Origin: Cryptomeria japonica
Taxonomy: Eukaryota > Streptophyta > Pinopsida > Cupressales > Cupressaceae
Assembly: GCF_030272615.1 (NCBI RefSeq)
Contig: NC_081412.1
Coordinates: forward strand, 479,928,657-479,992,656
DNA length: 64,000 bases
Direction of reading: 5' to 3'
The position numbers were made by a program, and so were the translations under genes. Shown here one piece after another: positions 35,301 through 48,800 of the stretch; the first letter of the stretch is position 1, and each line of letters starts with the position of its first letter. Below the pieces are notes generated by a model. It ran no database searches and was not told the origin of the DNA. It saw nothing but the letters and a program-made list of their open reading frames with translations.

Positions 35301-35747
35301 CACGTGGATTTGATTGCCAGTCACGTGGATGCATCACGGATTCGTGGTTGTGCTGGTGTCGTGGCATATAATGGGTCCCTCCTTTTTTAATTTTCATTTT
35401 GAAAGGGTATGTTAATCATCCAAATATTCAACAATGGTTAGGGATAGACCCTTCGTCGTTCAGACTGTTGGTGTAGTGGACATCAGTAAAATTCATTCAT
35501 TCAAACATTATTATTAATTGTAATCGTCTTTTTTATTGTTAACGAATCTTTATATTTGAGTGGAGAAGTAATTACAACTTTCCTCTCTCTCATATCAGTA
35601 GGGGCAGTCCAACAATCTAGAGTTTAGCTCAAGATAGGGCGAATCATCTTACTCTCACTTATAACCAACTTACGCTCTAAACCTAGCTTGATCATGTCAA
35701 GGTTTCATTTAGCATCAACACTCAATTAAATTTGTTTAGATCTATTA

Positions 35748-36180
35748 GGGGAGAGGACCCAGTATCTGAGCGTGTTCCAATTGTTGTGATAGCAGTGGTT
35801 GATTTAATACCCATACTTGTTGATTTAATGTTCAATTTTTTTGACAACATTGCACCAATAGTCGTGACTTTAATACCCATCATTGAATTAAATGTACCCT
35901 TGTGAAAACAACCAATCATGTGATGCCACATCAACTGCACAAGTATGGGGGCCCCTTATGCACGACTATTGGTCTCACCTTTTTTTGGGGGTGTTTTGGA
36001 CACCTTGGCAAAAAGCATATCGATGTGTCATCATATTTGATGGTGTGGCCCAAAAACCTTTGCTATAAGCAGGGGACTTGCCAAGTAAGTTGCTGTAAAA
36101 AAATGGGAGTGATTTGAAATTTCCATGTAGGATTTTGAGAAGCGAGAAGTTAGCATGCTCAACTATTGGGTCCTCTCCCC
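35748..36180. mobile_element. MITE-like element with TA-flanked inverted repeats (433 bp)
   Basis: Left end GGGGAGAGGACCCA, right end TGGGTCCTCTCCCC: 14 perfect bases. The pairing continues loosely (GTATCTGAGCGTG against the reverse complement ATAGTTGAGCATG). TA flanks both ends (35746-35747 and 36181-36182), as for Tc1/mariner-type insertions. No open frame of note. A degraded relative of its right end seems to be at about 40180-40268 (GTGCTCAATTAGTACATCCT). Confidence 0.75.
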
Positions 36181-36769
36181 TAGGTTCTTTTGTAATTATT
36201 ACTCTCTACTTGTAATAATATTTTTTTATGTTTTTGTTTGTGTTATACTTTTTTGTCTTAGTTGTTGTATGATAAGAAAGTTCTTTGGATTTATAATGTT
36301 TTGTGTTAATTTGCTTTTTTTTAATGTTAAAAAAATATGAAGATTGAATTTGTGATTGGATGGTGGTTCTTTTTCCTAGTTAACAACGTAATTTCTCATT
36401 AGTGAAAATTTTAGAAAAAATATTGTCTAATGAGAAAGAAATTGTGGTAAATATTAAACAACCTTATAAATTTTGTCATTGTTTGTTGTGCATAAGGCAC
36501 ATATTCATGCAATTGTTTGTCTTTGAAATAGGCCATGGACATATGCCAAACAACTTAGAGGTCACATGTGAGGGTTTAAATATCCCTTGCTCAAACAAAT
36601 CTTGTCACTCATTTATCTTGGATTTTCCTCTATTTCTGTTAGACAAATCCCACCCCTTGGAACGATAAAGGCAAACAACTTTGTTTGCATAGTAGTTTTA
36701 TCTACAATAGTGGTGGTGTGCATAGTGAATGTTGCAGAAGAGTCGATAACTCCTAGCCCATCTCTAATT
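36181..36769. other. AT-rich gap
   Basis: No gene recognised; the open frames near 36402-36837 show no known motif. Confidence 0.45.
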
Positions 36770-37470
36770 GCAAGTACATGTATCGTACGTTTAGGAATGA
36801 AGTAACAAAATAATGACAAGTTGGAATTCACTGACATCTTTTTTTTAATATTTAAATTGTGGTAAGGACTAGTGTTGTTTTCAAAGACCTTTAGAGAATT
36901 TGCTAAATCACAAGGGACATGTTCTCCTCTATTAGACCCCTAGTTCGACTAATTCAACAATTTTGGAACAATGATTAAGAATAGTAAAACAATATGGAAC
37001 ACATCTAGAATGACATCAAAAGTAGATAATGTAGAAGTAGTCCCTATTTGAGTTCTTTGACCCATATCTTATCTCACATCCCGACATTTCTAGATATTAA
37101 AATGAATAAATGAATATCTTTAAGTACAACTACATAACCACAAATCAACACAAATGTGTGCTAGATCAATTCACAAAACTATTAAAAATGTCAATGTAAT
37201 TTATTTTGAATTTAAAATTTAAAAATTTAGTGTTCAAATTTACAACTATATAAATGACCTCCGTCTATATTCATTTATCTGATACAAGGTGATGAATGGT
37301 ACACTTAAGACAAGATCAAAGCTATGTTATATCATTAATGCCATCACAAGTCTTGTACGTATTTCAAGCAAATTTGTGGGTGACATTAAAAGTGTTTGTA
37401 CGCCCCTTGTGCTCATGTTTCTCATTGTGCTGACCTGGCTGAAATATTATTTCAAAGCTTGTTGAGGTGG
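36770..37470. repeat. Duplicated non-coding blocks, second set
   Basis: 36785-37300 matches 34020-34545 and 37360-37470 matches 35155-35300, in the same order and orientation. This indicates a segmental duplication of about 1.3 kb followed by a deletion in this copy. The MITE-like element lies between the two sets. Confidence 0.75.
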
Positions 37471-38019
37471 ACAACTGGAAAGAGATTGAAGATTGGAAGC
37501 GGTTATTCTCCACATAATATAGAACGTCGTACACCACCATGCGCATCTGCCATACATAGGTGGACTTTCATGGGCCCTGCAGTGGAGGGCTTCATGTTCC
37601 ACCATAGCCGAAAACTCATCGCCAACACATTTAAACGTCAGGAATTTGCGACAGTCGGGAATGGTGTACAACAAAGATGGTGGCAGGAAAAAGGGATGCT
37701 GGTGGTGTACAACAAAGACCTTCCCGATGGCTAGAAACAATGAAGTCGATGCGCGACCCATTTTGGCGGTTCCTTTTGGTGGTAAATGTCTTGTGTGTAG
37801 CTGGTGTCCATAACCAGGACGGTCAGTGAGAGGTTTATGATGGCAAACAATTGTGTGGTAAACACATCGTTTTCACTACAATACTTGCAAGGAACAATAT
37901 TCGCTGCAAGATACATGATTAGGAAAACAACGATGGTTTCTTTGTTTAAGACGCAGGCTGCGAACGATTTTTGGACGTCGTAAAAGAGAGACCAGGGATA
38001 GCAACGGTTTTTTCACTAC
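37471..38019. other. Unassigned stretch, mixed composition
   Basis: Less AT-rich than neighbours (for example GGGCCCTGCAGTGGAGGGC). Open frames exist on both strands at 37396-37761, but neither shows a family motif, so I make no gene call. Confidence 0.4.
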
Positions 38020-38450
38020 ACGAAAGGAGGTTGGAGAGGGTGAAGGAAGAATTCAAGAGAAAAAACTAGTAAGGTACACATCCTTTTAATGTTGCAATTT
38101 TCAGTTATTCATGGAGTTTTTTTTAATGTTTTAGGTCTTTGAAATGGCATATTTATGGTGTAACAAAGTATGGATTTCTAATTTCTGCCCAAAAAAGCAA
38201 GGTTTTGTGCGTTTGAAATTGGCGGGAACTAGTGTTTTTGTGACCACGGGAAAGGGGGTTGGATTTGGCAAGGGTTAGGGAAGAATTCAACACAAAAAAA
38301 AACTAGTGAGTAAGAAACCCATCTCTTTAACGTTGGAATTTGAGTTATTCATGGAATTTGTTTGGGTTTTTGTGCTCTGAAGTTGCATTTTTTCGGTGAA
38401 ACAAAGTATGCATATTCAATTTCGACCAAAAACGTGCATTTGAACTATGC
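38020..38450. repeat. Tandem duplication, about 226 and 205 bp
   Basis: 38020-38245 and 38246-38450 share GAAGAATTCAA, AAAACTAGT, GTTATTCATGGA and ACAAAGTATG in the same order with many substitutions. An old tandem duplication. Confidence 0.75.
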
Positions 38451-38560
38451 TCCCCTAATATACTGAAAAACCCTCGTGATGTCTAGAAAGATTACTGTGT
38501 AGAAAACCATAGTTTTGTTTACAGTGTTTTGAATTTACATGTGTGTATCGTGGCATTTAT
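38444..38560. repeat. Direct repeat, left copy (117 bp)
   Basis: ACTATGCTCCCCTAAT to TGGCATTTAT; its partner is at 40051-40166, about 1.6 kb away. The units could be read as TG..CA bounded (TGCTCCCC to CGTGGCA), which would fit a TRIM-like element, but no primer site or polypurine tract was found. Confidence 0.6.
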
Positions 38561-40050
38561 CAGTACTTTAACTTATTTTACTCCCTTTGAGTGCATTCAT
38601 CCTTACTCTCGTTATTTTGGGAATATCACCATGATTTGTTATTCAAAATAAGAATATAGAGGTGATTTCTTGTTCCTTGGACAACATCTCTATAGTGTTG
38701 GCATCTTTGGTTGTACTTTAACCTAGTCTTGTTGTTTTTTAACACTTAGTGAAAGGTTAGAATTTTGTTATATTTTATGTTAGTATATTATCAATTATGT
38801 AGATAAATTAGTAATTAGTATAAGCTATTGTTATTGTTAGTAAATACTATTTGAAATGTTATAAATTAAATTATATTTTATGCAAACAATAATCTAATAG
38901 AAACAACTCTTCCATTTCTATAATAAAAACCAATTTGATTGGTGCTTGACCATTCCCTCTTGGCTAGAATACATGATTTGAACTCCTTTATTGAAAATAA
39001 CTACAACATGAGCCAATATTTTCATACAATACCTCATTATTATTCACCTTGAAATACGTCAAAGGTATTCTGTGAAAAAAATTTAGTCACATTGGATCTG
39101 GTTTTATTAGACCTATACATCATCAAACATTACACAAATAGTATGTAAGATTCAATTTTTTGTACTTTACCACATTGTGGCGACCTTAAATATATGTTTG
39201 CAACTTTCTAAGTTTTTCTTATGTATTCTCTTAACATTGTGGAAACTGCTATGCACTTCAAAATTATTGCTTAACATTATTGCACTCTCCAACATTGGAT
39301 CTTCATAATCTCATTAAAATTCAAGCCTTCAAATTAACTTGCATGTTTTTCCCATATGCAAAATTTTAACATATACAAGCATTTTAGGATAACCTTTAGT
39401 ATGTTGGAGAATGTTGCTTAAGCATTATAAACACTTCAAGAATACCATCAAAAGACAAGTCTACCATGCAATAATGTACATTGAAAATATCATACTAAAC
39501 TTTTCAAACATCTCAAATAATAACATTTAACAAACAATCAAACATTGTCGAAAAATGTACACTTCATTTGAACACGAAGTGAACTTTTCTGAGTCATATA
39601 AGGTCTCGTGAGATTTTTAATTCTCAGATTTCTCATACATACCCTTTGGGTGTTGAAATTGGGTCTTCTTTATAAAATATCAAGTGATCCTAGTGGCTTG
39701 CTTTTACATAACCCAAAGTAGTTGTAAATTCCCAGGTCATTGGTGTTGTTTGCCCTTTTTAATGCATACAACACTTGGTTATGAAAATGATAAGGAAGGA
39801 GGTTTGTTGAGTTTGAGTGAACAAAGGACTTTGATTCCGAAGGTTTTCATAAAAGAAAAATGAATGGTCATGTTTCACATAAGATTATCAAGGAATAAAT
39901 TTTAAGCCAATTAATTTAACAAATGACACTATTTTCATGGGATAAATCTAGATGAAAAATTTGCAATGAATGGAGTAATAGATTTTTCCCTTGTAATGAA
40001 GAGCCATAATATATGTGGAGCTGATAAGGGAATAGAAAACCCTAACCCTG
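38561..40050. other. AT-rich stretch between the direct repeats
   Basis: No open frame, RNA or motif recognised. Confidence 0.5.
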
Positions 40051-40166
40051 ACTATGCTCCCCTAATTAACCTGAAAACCATCATGTTTTCTACAAAGATT
40101 ACTGTGTGGAAAACCATAGTTGTGTTTATTGTGTTTTGAATTTACATTGTGTGTTGTGGCATTTAT
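40051..40166. repeat. Direct repeat, right copy (116 bp)
   Basis: Same sequence as 38444-38560, with shared core AAAGATTACTGTGT and GAAAACCATAGTT. Confidence 0.6.
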
Positions 40167-42681
40167 GATAGTTTAATTTAGATTAAAAAGTGAGAGTGTT
40201 TTAAAAAAATTCATGTAAAATTTTGACAAGTGCAAACTTAGGGTGCTCAATTAGTACATCCTCTATCATAAGTAGATGCCAATTTGATAATAGACAACCT
40301 TGAATTGTGATCATAGTCTTTAGATAAAAGAAAAGATATGTGTGTTCAATGCAACATATAGAGGCATTACATATAGCTAATCAAATTGCATTTTGAGGCA
40401 TTGCATATAGTTGATCATGTTGCATATGTGCAATTTTCTAATGTTGCATTCAGTGCAACAATTATAGGAATCTTCTTGGCCATTAATCAAGTTCTAAACA
40501 AGAACAATTAAGGAGATCATCTCATTAAGTTTCAGTGTTAGTCTCAATTGCATAGTTGAATTGAGATCAATTCTCTTCATTTTAAAATTGTGTAGTTATT
40601 TAATTGAGTCAATAATAGTATAGTAAAGTGATTTAATTTAAGTGAGGACAACCTTTTTGCTTTTGACAAGAAATGCAAAAAAAATTTAAATGAAATGCAA
40701 AGCAGAGATAGAGACTGAGCAGATTTGAAAAGTTCCAAAAAAAATTCCAGTTGTTTGAAAACCTTTGTTGGCTCCCCTTATAGCGTGGGCATTTCTTTTC
40801 AATAGTCGGGTTATGTTTTAAGTTGAATATGATTCAAATGTTGCTGGTAGGATAACTACTTGTGTTTTCCAATCCTCGGAAATGAGGTATTTGGTTTGTA
40901 TGATGTGCAAGCACAGTTTTAGTGACCAGAAGGAGAGATGGGCTTAAGCTATTTTTGATTAAAGTTGGGCCAAACACAGAAACAATATTTGGTAGTTGAT
41001 GAAAATGTGTTTTCTGCAGTTGCATTTCTTCAAAGGCTCTAAATTCTCATTTCTAGACCTCCTATCTAAACTACCATTTGTTTCTGGTGGTGCAAGAATC
41101 TTTAGTTGTGTAGTGCGGTACTGGATCATTGTTTTGAAAAATGATTCTTGTATTCTTTTTATACCATCATCACCTCTTTCCGTTCACTACACAAAATAAA
41201 ATGCATAACCAATGAGAGAGGTGACGATTGATCGTTGAATTCTCTTCACTACATGCACAACTTCTAGTCACCGTTCGTAGGATGCATCATATTTTTAAGA
41301 TTTGCCTCCTTTCTATTACTAATTGAGCTTTACATCTACAAATGAAAACAATGAGCTCTATTAGTGAGGTTGGTGGCAGCAATAGACATATGTGGGTTTT
41401 GGTGTGCATGCCTTTCATCCTTTCCATGTAACATTTTTAAATGCGAAACTCAATGTCATTCTCTTGTTATATGCTCTTCGGTTTTGTTAGTCATCTACAT
41501 GGTATGTTGACTAATATTGGAGGTTTTTGAACTAATTCACGATAGAGGCTTGCAGGTTGTATATCATGTTGTTTTTTACAATATGACTAAGTTAAGTTCA
41601 TGGATGATATGAGGTGTACTTGATGGTGTACGATGCACATTTCTTGAAACCATTCATTTTATTTGTGAAAATATCTCCTCAGGTAAACCAGGTTTGTATC
41701 CCCCTTAAACAAAAATTACCTCTATGCAATTAGCTATATGATTACAATGTTGGATTGACAAAATGTGTAAACGGGAAGTTAGTAGTTGTTGGGAAACCGA
41801 TATTTGGCATCCTCATTAGAAGAATGTATCATTTAGTTTATGTTGTTGGCCATATTCTACGTATAGATTGTAGGATGCCATTCTTTTTTACGCTTTGTTT
41901 GTTTCTGTGAATTGTTAATTTCATTTTTTTTTGAAGAGATATCAATGATTTCTTTGATATCTGAGTCCGGTTGCAGCAATGTTACTTGTTTCACATTACT
42001 GGAAATAATTCACATAGTTTCCCAACATCTTTCATGTGGGAAAATTGGTCATAGGGCTAGGATGCTGCATTCATTGTATATGTGTATTTAAGGTATTTAG
42101 TCCTTGCCAAATTCAAGGGTGTCAACCCTTCTTCAGAATACGTCAATGTGGGGTGACCAATATCCCCAGACATCAAATTTCATTATGCACTGTGTAGAAC
42201 ACCAAGTGCTCTTCCACTTGCATGCCTTCCACCCACACTTGCTAGGGTGTCATTCGGTGGCATGCTTGCTTTATTTCTCTATATTACTGATTCAACATTT
42301 TATGTACAGAATGCAACAATTTCTCTTTTTTCTGTTGTTATTTTCATGAAACCAATGGAACGACATACATAGGCAACATCTCCATAACACATATAAACAT
42401 TGATATTGTTATGTAAGGTTAACTGAACAAGTGAATCACTTTAGTGATGGAGGATATCAATACATTTACGGTCAAAATAATACATTATTGAGATACCTCC
42501 AAACAACTATTTGAATGTGTTAATGATGAATTGTTATAGACAGCGAACCAACGTAGTTTTTAATTATTTATTTATTGTTTTATGTTATCTTTCACCTATG
42601 GGAAGAAATAACGTCTAGCATTCATGAGAAGATTATCCTGTGGCATATGTTATTAGGATGGGGAGACAATGCAAATGACAT
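40167..42681. other. Non-coding stretch before the MULE
   Basis: About 2.5 kb with only short open frames and no known motif. It may include the unmapped left end of the MULE. At about 40180-40268 it has the degraded end related to the MITE-like element. Confidence 0.45.
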
Positions 42682-45600
42682 TTGTTAATGGACTTACAAG
42701 TTCAAGATGTTGGGAATGGAGTTGGTCATTTTCTAGCCAGCAATCTCCATTGGAGTCCAATTGTTGTTGAAGCTGATGGTCATATTGACCATTGTGCAAC
42801 AATTCCTCTTTATAGATTGGATGATTTTCTTACAAGAGAAGCCTTCGTTGAACGTGTGAAAGCTGCATTTATCCGTACGCATCATAATGAGAAGCATAGT
42901 GGAAACAAAAGAGCACTCGACGACGATGTATTTGTGGTGAGTACATTGCATCATTCATGTAATATGTATGCAATATTTTATTTGTCTTTAGATTGGTTGT
43001 TGACAACATGACAATATGGATTCTAGTTATTAGTGTGTTTATGGTCCAGATGACCATAGGAATGATCCTCCCACAAAGGAACGAGTAGGGAACTTTACAA
43101 AGAAACGAGGTTGCCAGTGCCACATTATCATTAAGGTGATGAAAGGTAGTCGGATGTAGCTATATTGATATTCAATCAAAGGCTTCATGTTGATGCAAAT
43201 GGTCAATTTTGTCATGGTGTTGATGATATAATGAATGAGCCACGTTCCCGATTTTCTCCAAACCTTTCAGCTGAATGCAAAAGTTATGTTGAGAGATTAT
43301 TGCTAATGGATGTTAGTGTTGATTCTATCATGGATAGATACCTATATGATCATCATTTTTGTACCTTTTTCAGGAAGAGAGACGAATTCCTAACACGTAA
43401 GGATGTCTTGAATGCATGGAGGAGGGTGAAGTCCAAGTGCTCACAGAACAAAGCCAATGATTCCAATAGTATAATGCTATGGCAATTAGAGGATGTGACT
43501 AATTTTTTTTATTTCCAACCGCCTCAAGGCACTGACCAACCTTTCATCATGGGGATCCAAACTCCATGGATGCTAAACATGATGGTCGTACAGTCCCACA
43601 ACTCAGTTATTTCCATGGATTCCACCTTTGCAACTAATAAATATGGGGTTACATCCTCTGAATCCTTTCTACGCATTCTTATTTACGTTTTTTTAAAAAT
43701 ATGGATGCATTTATGGTAGTGGCTAATCTCCACACAAAATAGCACAGAAAAAATAAAATTAAACTCCAAGATTTGCAAAACAGAATGTTTTTTCCGTGTC
43801 ATTTTTTTTGATGTTATAAGGATGCAGATCATGAAGATTTAGGTACTCAAAACTATGCAAAAGCCATTGTCATTGGACGATTTTTAGAAATTGTATGTAG
43901 TGTTGTTTTGTGCGGAGATTAGTTGCGCACTATCCTTATTTGAGCTAACAATTGTGTTTGGTTGATTTCCAAACAATACCAATTGTATTTGCTACTAGTT
44001 TTCAATGAACAACAATCTGGGGTGCCTGTTGCATGGGAAGTGTGCTCACGGAATAAGAGCAAGGACATTCAGGCCTGGTTGGTGGAGTTGTAGTGACGAG
44101 GAAAGTAGGCCAAACCTGATTGGAGGATCAACACCTTTTTGACCGACGATTGCATTGAAAATATACAAGTCATACAGTATGTCGTGTTTTGTTAGTTGCA
44201 TTTTTTCATCTTAATTATTATGACACATCTCATTGTGCTTGGATGTCTTGTTTATGTACTTTTGTTGTCTTTTTATAAGGGTGGTATTTGAGTGTCGTGT
44301 ATTGCTTTGTATTTGGCGCATGTGTCATGCAAGGTTGAAGAACGTGTATAGGTACACTTTGAAGGATAGGGCGATCGACATATTTCACTGCCTAGGGATG
44401 ATCATGATGGTAATGGATGAAAGTGAAGAGAGCACTATCCGCCATTTGGACAATTTCTTTGATGAGTTTAGTGACCAACCTCATTTCCTTGACTACTTCT
44501 ATAGAACTTTGTGCCAAGAAAATGGACGTATAGGTGAGCTATAGCTTCATTTTGTTTTCTCATAGACCATCTGATGTTGCACGACATACATTTGGATTCA
44601 TAGTTGTTATATTTATGGTTTGCTGTGATGTGGGAAAACAACTTCAAGCATTTCCCACATGCCAACCAGGACACAAATACTACCATGGAGTCTTATCATT
44701 GCAAATTGAAGATGCACTACATGTGTGATCATCAAGGCAAATGCACTAAGCGAATGAATCACCTTTACTATACCCTTTCCCATAAAATGGAACCATCCTA
44801 TAGACATAAGCGAAGTTTGCAGCAAAATGGCTTTATCAACACTGTAGGGTGCACCATTTGCAAAGCAGTATTGAGAGGGCAAGCGAAATCCCTGATGCTG
44901 ACGTTGTTGTTGATGACAGTCAACCTGGATGGGTTTGGGTGAAAAGTCAGCCTTCATCAAATTGGTATGTCATAAGAATTTTTGGTCATGACCTATATGT
45001 TTGTGACTATCCTTGGAGTTTGCAAGGAAACACTTACAAGCATGTGTTGAAGGTTGCTGCCATGCAAAAGGATGTAGGCGATGGTGGTGAATTTGGCTCT
45101 TGTATGTGTATATTGTTATGTTCTTTTTTCCACTGCCTACTAAATCTTGTATGTGTAGAATTACTCAATTGTAATATTCTTTTTTCCTTTTTTTTTTTTT
45201 TTGGAAAGGTATTAAATGAGTGTTTGAAATTATTAATGAAGGTGACGATGTTCCATAGACTACTGAATGTGTGGCAAATCCAGTACACACTGCCACACTT
45301 GGCGTGATCGAAGATAATAGATCTAATGTTGTTACTCCTCAACGGTCTCCTCCATCTCGCATGCATGGTGTTTCTCCCATGCACACAATGATTTTGTGGA
45401 GTGAAGCACTTGATTTCTTGAAGAAGTTGTCAGAAACAAGGCCACAATCAGCAACACAAATGCAATCCATCTATTCTTGTGTCTAGAAGTTAAGGATAGA
45501 TCTGCAGCAATTGAATGCATTACCTTTTTATTTCAGTCCTAATTTGGATTGAGCTGCAACAAGCATTGTTCAATTGTGTCCACGGTTTAGTGTAAGGTGT

Positions 45601-45800
45601 TCGGCTTTGTAGGTGTTGCATGCATGGTGGCAGACAACACACTTTGGCTCCTAAAGTTCCTCAGTCAGATTTTTTCACGTTCCCTTAAAATGGTAAAAGG
45701 GGGAGGAAGGGAAACAACCAATCTCATCAAACTATCAGACCGCACGTCATAGGTATTGTCTCTTTTCCAAGGAACACTGGTTTGCTAGGCACTCCCATTT
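42682..45800 (+). pseudogene. Mutator-like (MULE/FAR1-type) transposase with SWIM finger, broken and intron-containing
   Basis: Pieces in order: an N-terminal region (WSPIVVEADGHIDHCATIPL to about 42936), a GTGAGT donor and an intron to about 43030, then a FAR1/WRKY-GCM1-like metal site, KKRGCQCHIIIKVMKGS and LHVDANGQFCHG. The MULE catalytic core begins at about 43600: NSVISMDSTFATNKYG, then after a second gap YLLLVFNEQQSGVPVAWEVC and INTFLTDDCIENIQ (44130-44165). Next come LKNVYRYTLKDRAIDIFH, MWENNFKHFPHANQD and, at 44995-45060, a SWIM-like stretch YVCDYPWSLQGNTYKHVLKV in which two of the expected Cys are Tyr. Stops and frame changes at 43160, 43710, 44092-44108 and elsewhere kill it. I could not find terminal inverted repeats. 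Could instead be a degraded domesticated FAR1-like gene; the decay favours a transposon. Confidence 0.72.
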
Positions 45801-48800
45801 TTGAAAATTCATGTGCATAATTTTAATACGAATTACACTTGCTCGATGTGTCCTCCATTTGTGTCCAATGTTTACAAAGAATCCTCAACTTCTAGCCCCA
45901 GAAGTCCTCGTCGACATCTATCTTTTGACAACAATATGGGTTCACAATGCATGGTTTATGGAGATTAGTGGCTAGTACGTACAATTTTTTGTTTGCCTTA
46001 TTTCTTTAGCTTTACTTTGCCATTACTGATAACAATAATACATGTGTGTAGGTAGTCGCATTCATTTATGCATATATTATTTATTGCATATCCAAATCTG
46101 TAAATGTGCAATTGTCATGTAATTTAGAACAGGGTGTGTTTTGCAATTATGTTTTTCAAATCACTACACAATGTGTTTTTCACATGTGTTATGCATTTTA
46201 TAACACTGTGTTTCTTGCTATGTAGGTTTACATGGCACATTTTTTGGTCCACGACAAGATGACAAATGGAATTCTGAGCATTTGCATGAACATACAAGTT
46301 TTTAGACATGTATTAGCTTGTTTTGAATATAATTTTGTGTTGACAACACTAAAATGTTATGCTTTTTTATTGCAACAACATAGTGTATTCACACCACCAT
46401 TGTGTGCCCTTCTCGGCAATAATTTTCTAGCTTTGTAGATAAATGTGGTAAATCTTGGCACCGAACAGCAATGCCTTTAGTTTGACATTGTTGTCTAGCA
46501 ATGGTTTATCACGAGGAGGGAGGTACACCTTTACATTGTCGAGATGAGATTGTGTACTCAGTTTTGGCAGGGACCGGTTAGTGTCGTTCTTGCCTATTCA
46601 ATGACTTACACAAACACAACAAGATGGCTCACAGAGATGTTGTCAGATCACTGGATAGAGTCTGTCTCTCACCAACCTCGGTCCTGGTCCTAGACTATGG
46701 TGACTTGTTCCGTATGGGTCCCAGACTGCATATATGAAATAGATTTTTGACGATCCAAGCAAGATTTGCTTGAATTTGATTATTTTGTATCATTTATTTT
46801 GCTTCCTAATATTTTGTAAGATTTTGTTATGGATGAAATGCAATTTGGTGACTCGTGTCACTATACTCTACTGAATGTTATGCAAACTACTCAAGGCCCT
46901 GAACATAAATATCATTTCACTATTTGAATATGCATCTTTAAAGATAATACAAAATTTTAGATACTCTTCCCTCTTATGATGTGCTATGGTATTCAATGTC
47001 CCAAATGCAAAGATGTGTGTACATTACTCAATGGTTGTGCCAGTAAGAACTTCATAGTTATTATCACAAATTACATACTTTTCTTTTTGCAATTGATGTT
47101 AAATAATGATGCATATATCTGGTTTTTTTTCTCAATGCCTGCAATTTAAATTCTATGTGTTTGAGCTCTATTATATCTTTACAATGCACTTTAGATGAAA
47201 CAACTTTTCAATTTAAATATGTAGTTGCAATAAGTTTTATGTTTTTCATAGTTTACATGTTTACATTGTGTTCCAGATTGTGTTCACATTTATCTTTTGG
47301 TGTATTGGGTGACTGCCCCCTTGGTTTTGATCAACTTCATGTCTGTTAGAGTTTTTTTGGTTGCTTGCTTGGACATTATGACTGTCTTCAATTGGATGCC
47401 CTTGTCATTTGAGAGACCTTTACATACATGTCTTAACTCATATCACAAATATCTTCAATTTCATTATGCATGAGAGGGATAATACATAACCCTGCTCTTG
47501 GGCTTGAAACTTATGCTATTACTTGCATTCTTTATGCAACGTATTTTACCACTAATACAATATTATAATTTCTTTTCTCAAAAACCTAGGTGAGGGTTAT
47601 TTAATACTTCTTGAGTTGTCCTTCTGTTTTTATGGGGTATTTGATACCATATATACCAATCATGAGCGCAATACCTTTGTCTCTATGTATGCTTTATGTT
47701 GTTTCATGGCTCACTCTCTCATTAAGTCTATTGCACTGTGAAAAGACAGTGACTACCTTACGGCTATGCTCCTTACTGTACTTGAAAATGATTCCTCCTT
47801 TTGAGCTCCTAGTAGGTGACCACTCTTATATGGTTGTAGGAGTAGATCTTACTATTTATCTTTAAGCCTATACTTAGCAACATCTTCCTCTATCTTTATT
47901 CATTTGGTGGATCAATACCCTTAACTGTTTATGCGTTATGATGTTGTTCATATCTACGATGTTGATTCTTAGAGTTCCATTCCTATGATTGACACTGTCA
48001 TGATCAAAACATCCACTTTTCTTTTCTTCATTGACTGACCCACTCAAATGATCATTCCTGCTAATGGTTGCGTTGTATACTGTGCACTGTGAACATCACC
48101 CTAGAAGACTTGGGGTTTGGTGCAAGAAGTCACAATTTGAATTTCATGTTTGTTTTGTGTTCTTTTCTCCAAATGAGGCTATTTGAGGCCACTTTGATGT
48201 ATTCAGATCTAATATGGAAATTTTGGGGTCTATATGTTATAAAAATGTAAAAGTTGCAAAAAAAAGAAAAGTTGTCATTATTGTCATGCCAATTTTTCCA
48301 ACTTTGAAAGCAACTTTTGAAATATGGTTTAAATTTAGTTTTAAATGGTTTTGATGTTGTAACCCCCTTGTATGGGCATAAATAGGGTCTTAGATTAAGT
48401 CTGTGTTCAATTGTGGGATAAAATTGTCATATTGTCCAAAGTTGACAAAAGCAATTTTTGCATTATATGGGTGATTAGGTGTTAGTTGATAATACAATTT
48501 CAAATGTTGGTTATAACCATTGGAGGAGGTTCAAAGAACATTTAAATAAGACTATCATTGGTCAGTGTTGAGGTTGGATGACCTGTATTGAAAAGGAAAT
48601 TAATATATAAAAAATTACAATTTTCATGACTGTCACTGCAAATTTTGAACGTACAATCTAGAAATTCTCATTTTTCCTTGTGAGGATTGTCTTGTTCCAA
48701 CTGAAAATCTATTGGCAATGAAAGTGATGCGAGTCCACTGTATTTGGTTTTTGGTTTCATTGAATTTCACCGTTACAACTGGTTGGGATGGATGTAAGGG

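Noticed and set aside
37396-37761. Overlapping open frames on both strands in a less AT-rich stretch
   Set aside because: No motif on either strand and no promoter or splice evidence; could be a host gene fragment but cannot be supported from sequence alone.
45188-45203. T-run as a retroposon tail or terminator
   Set aside because: Lies within the decayed MULE gene at an apparent intron; no retroposon body on either side.
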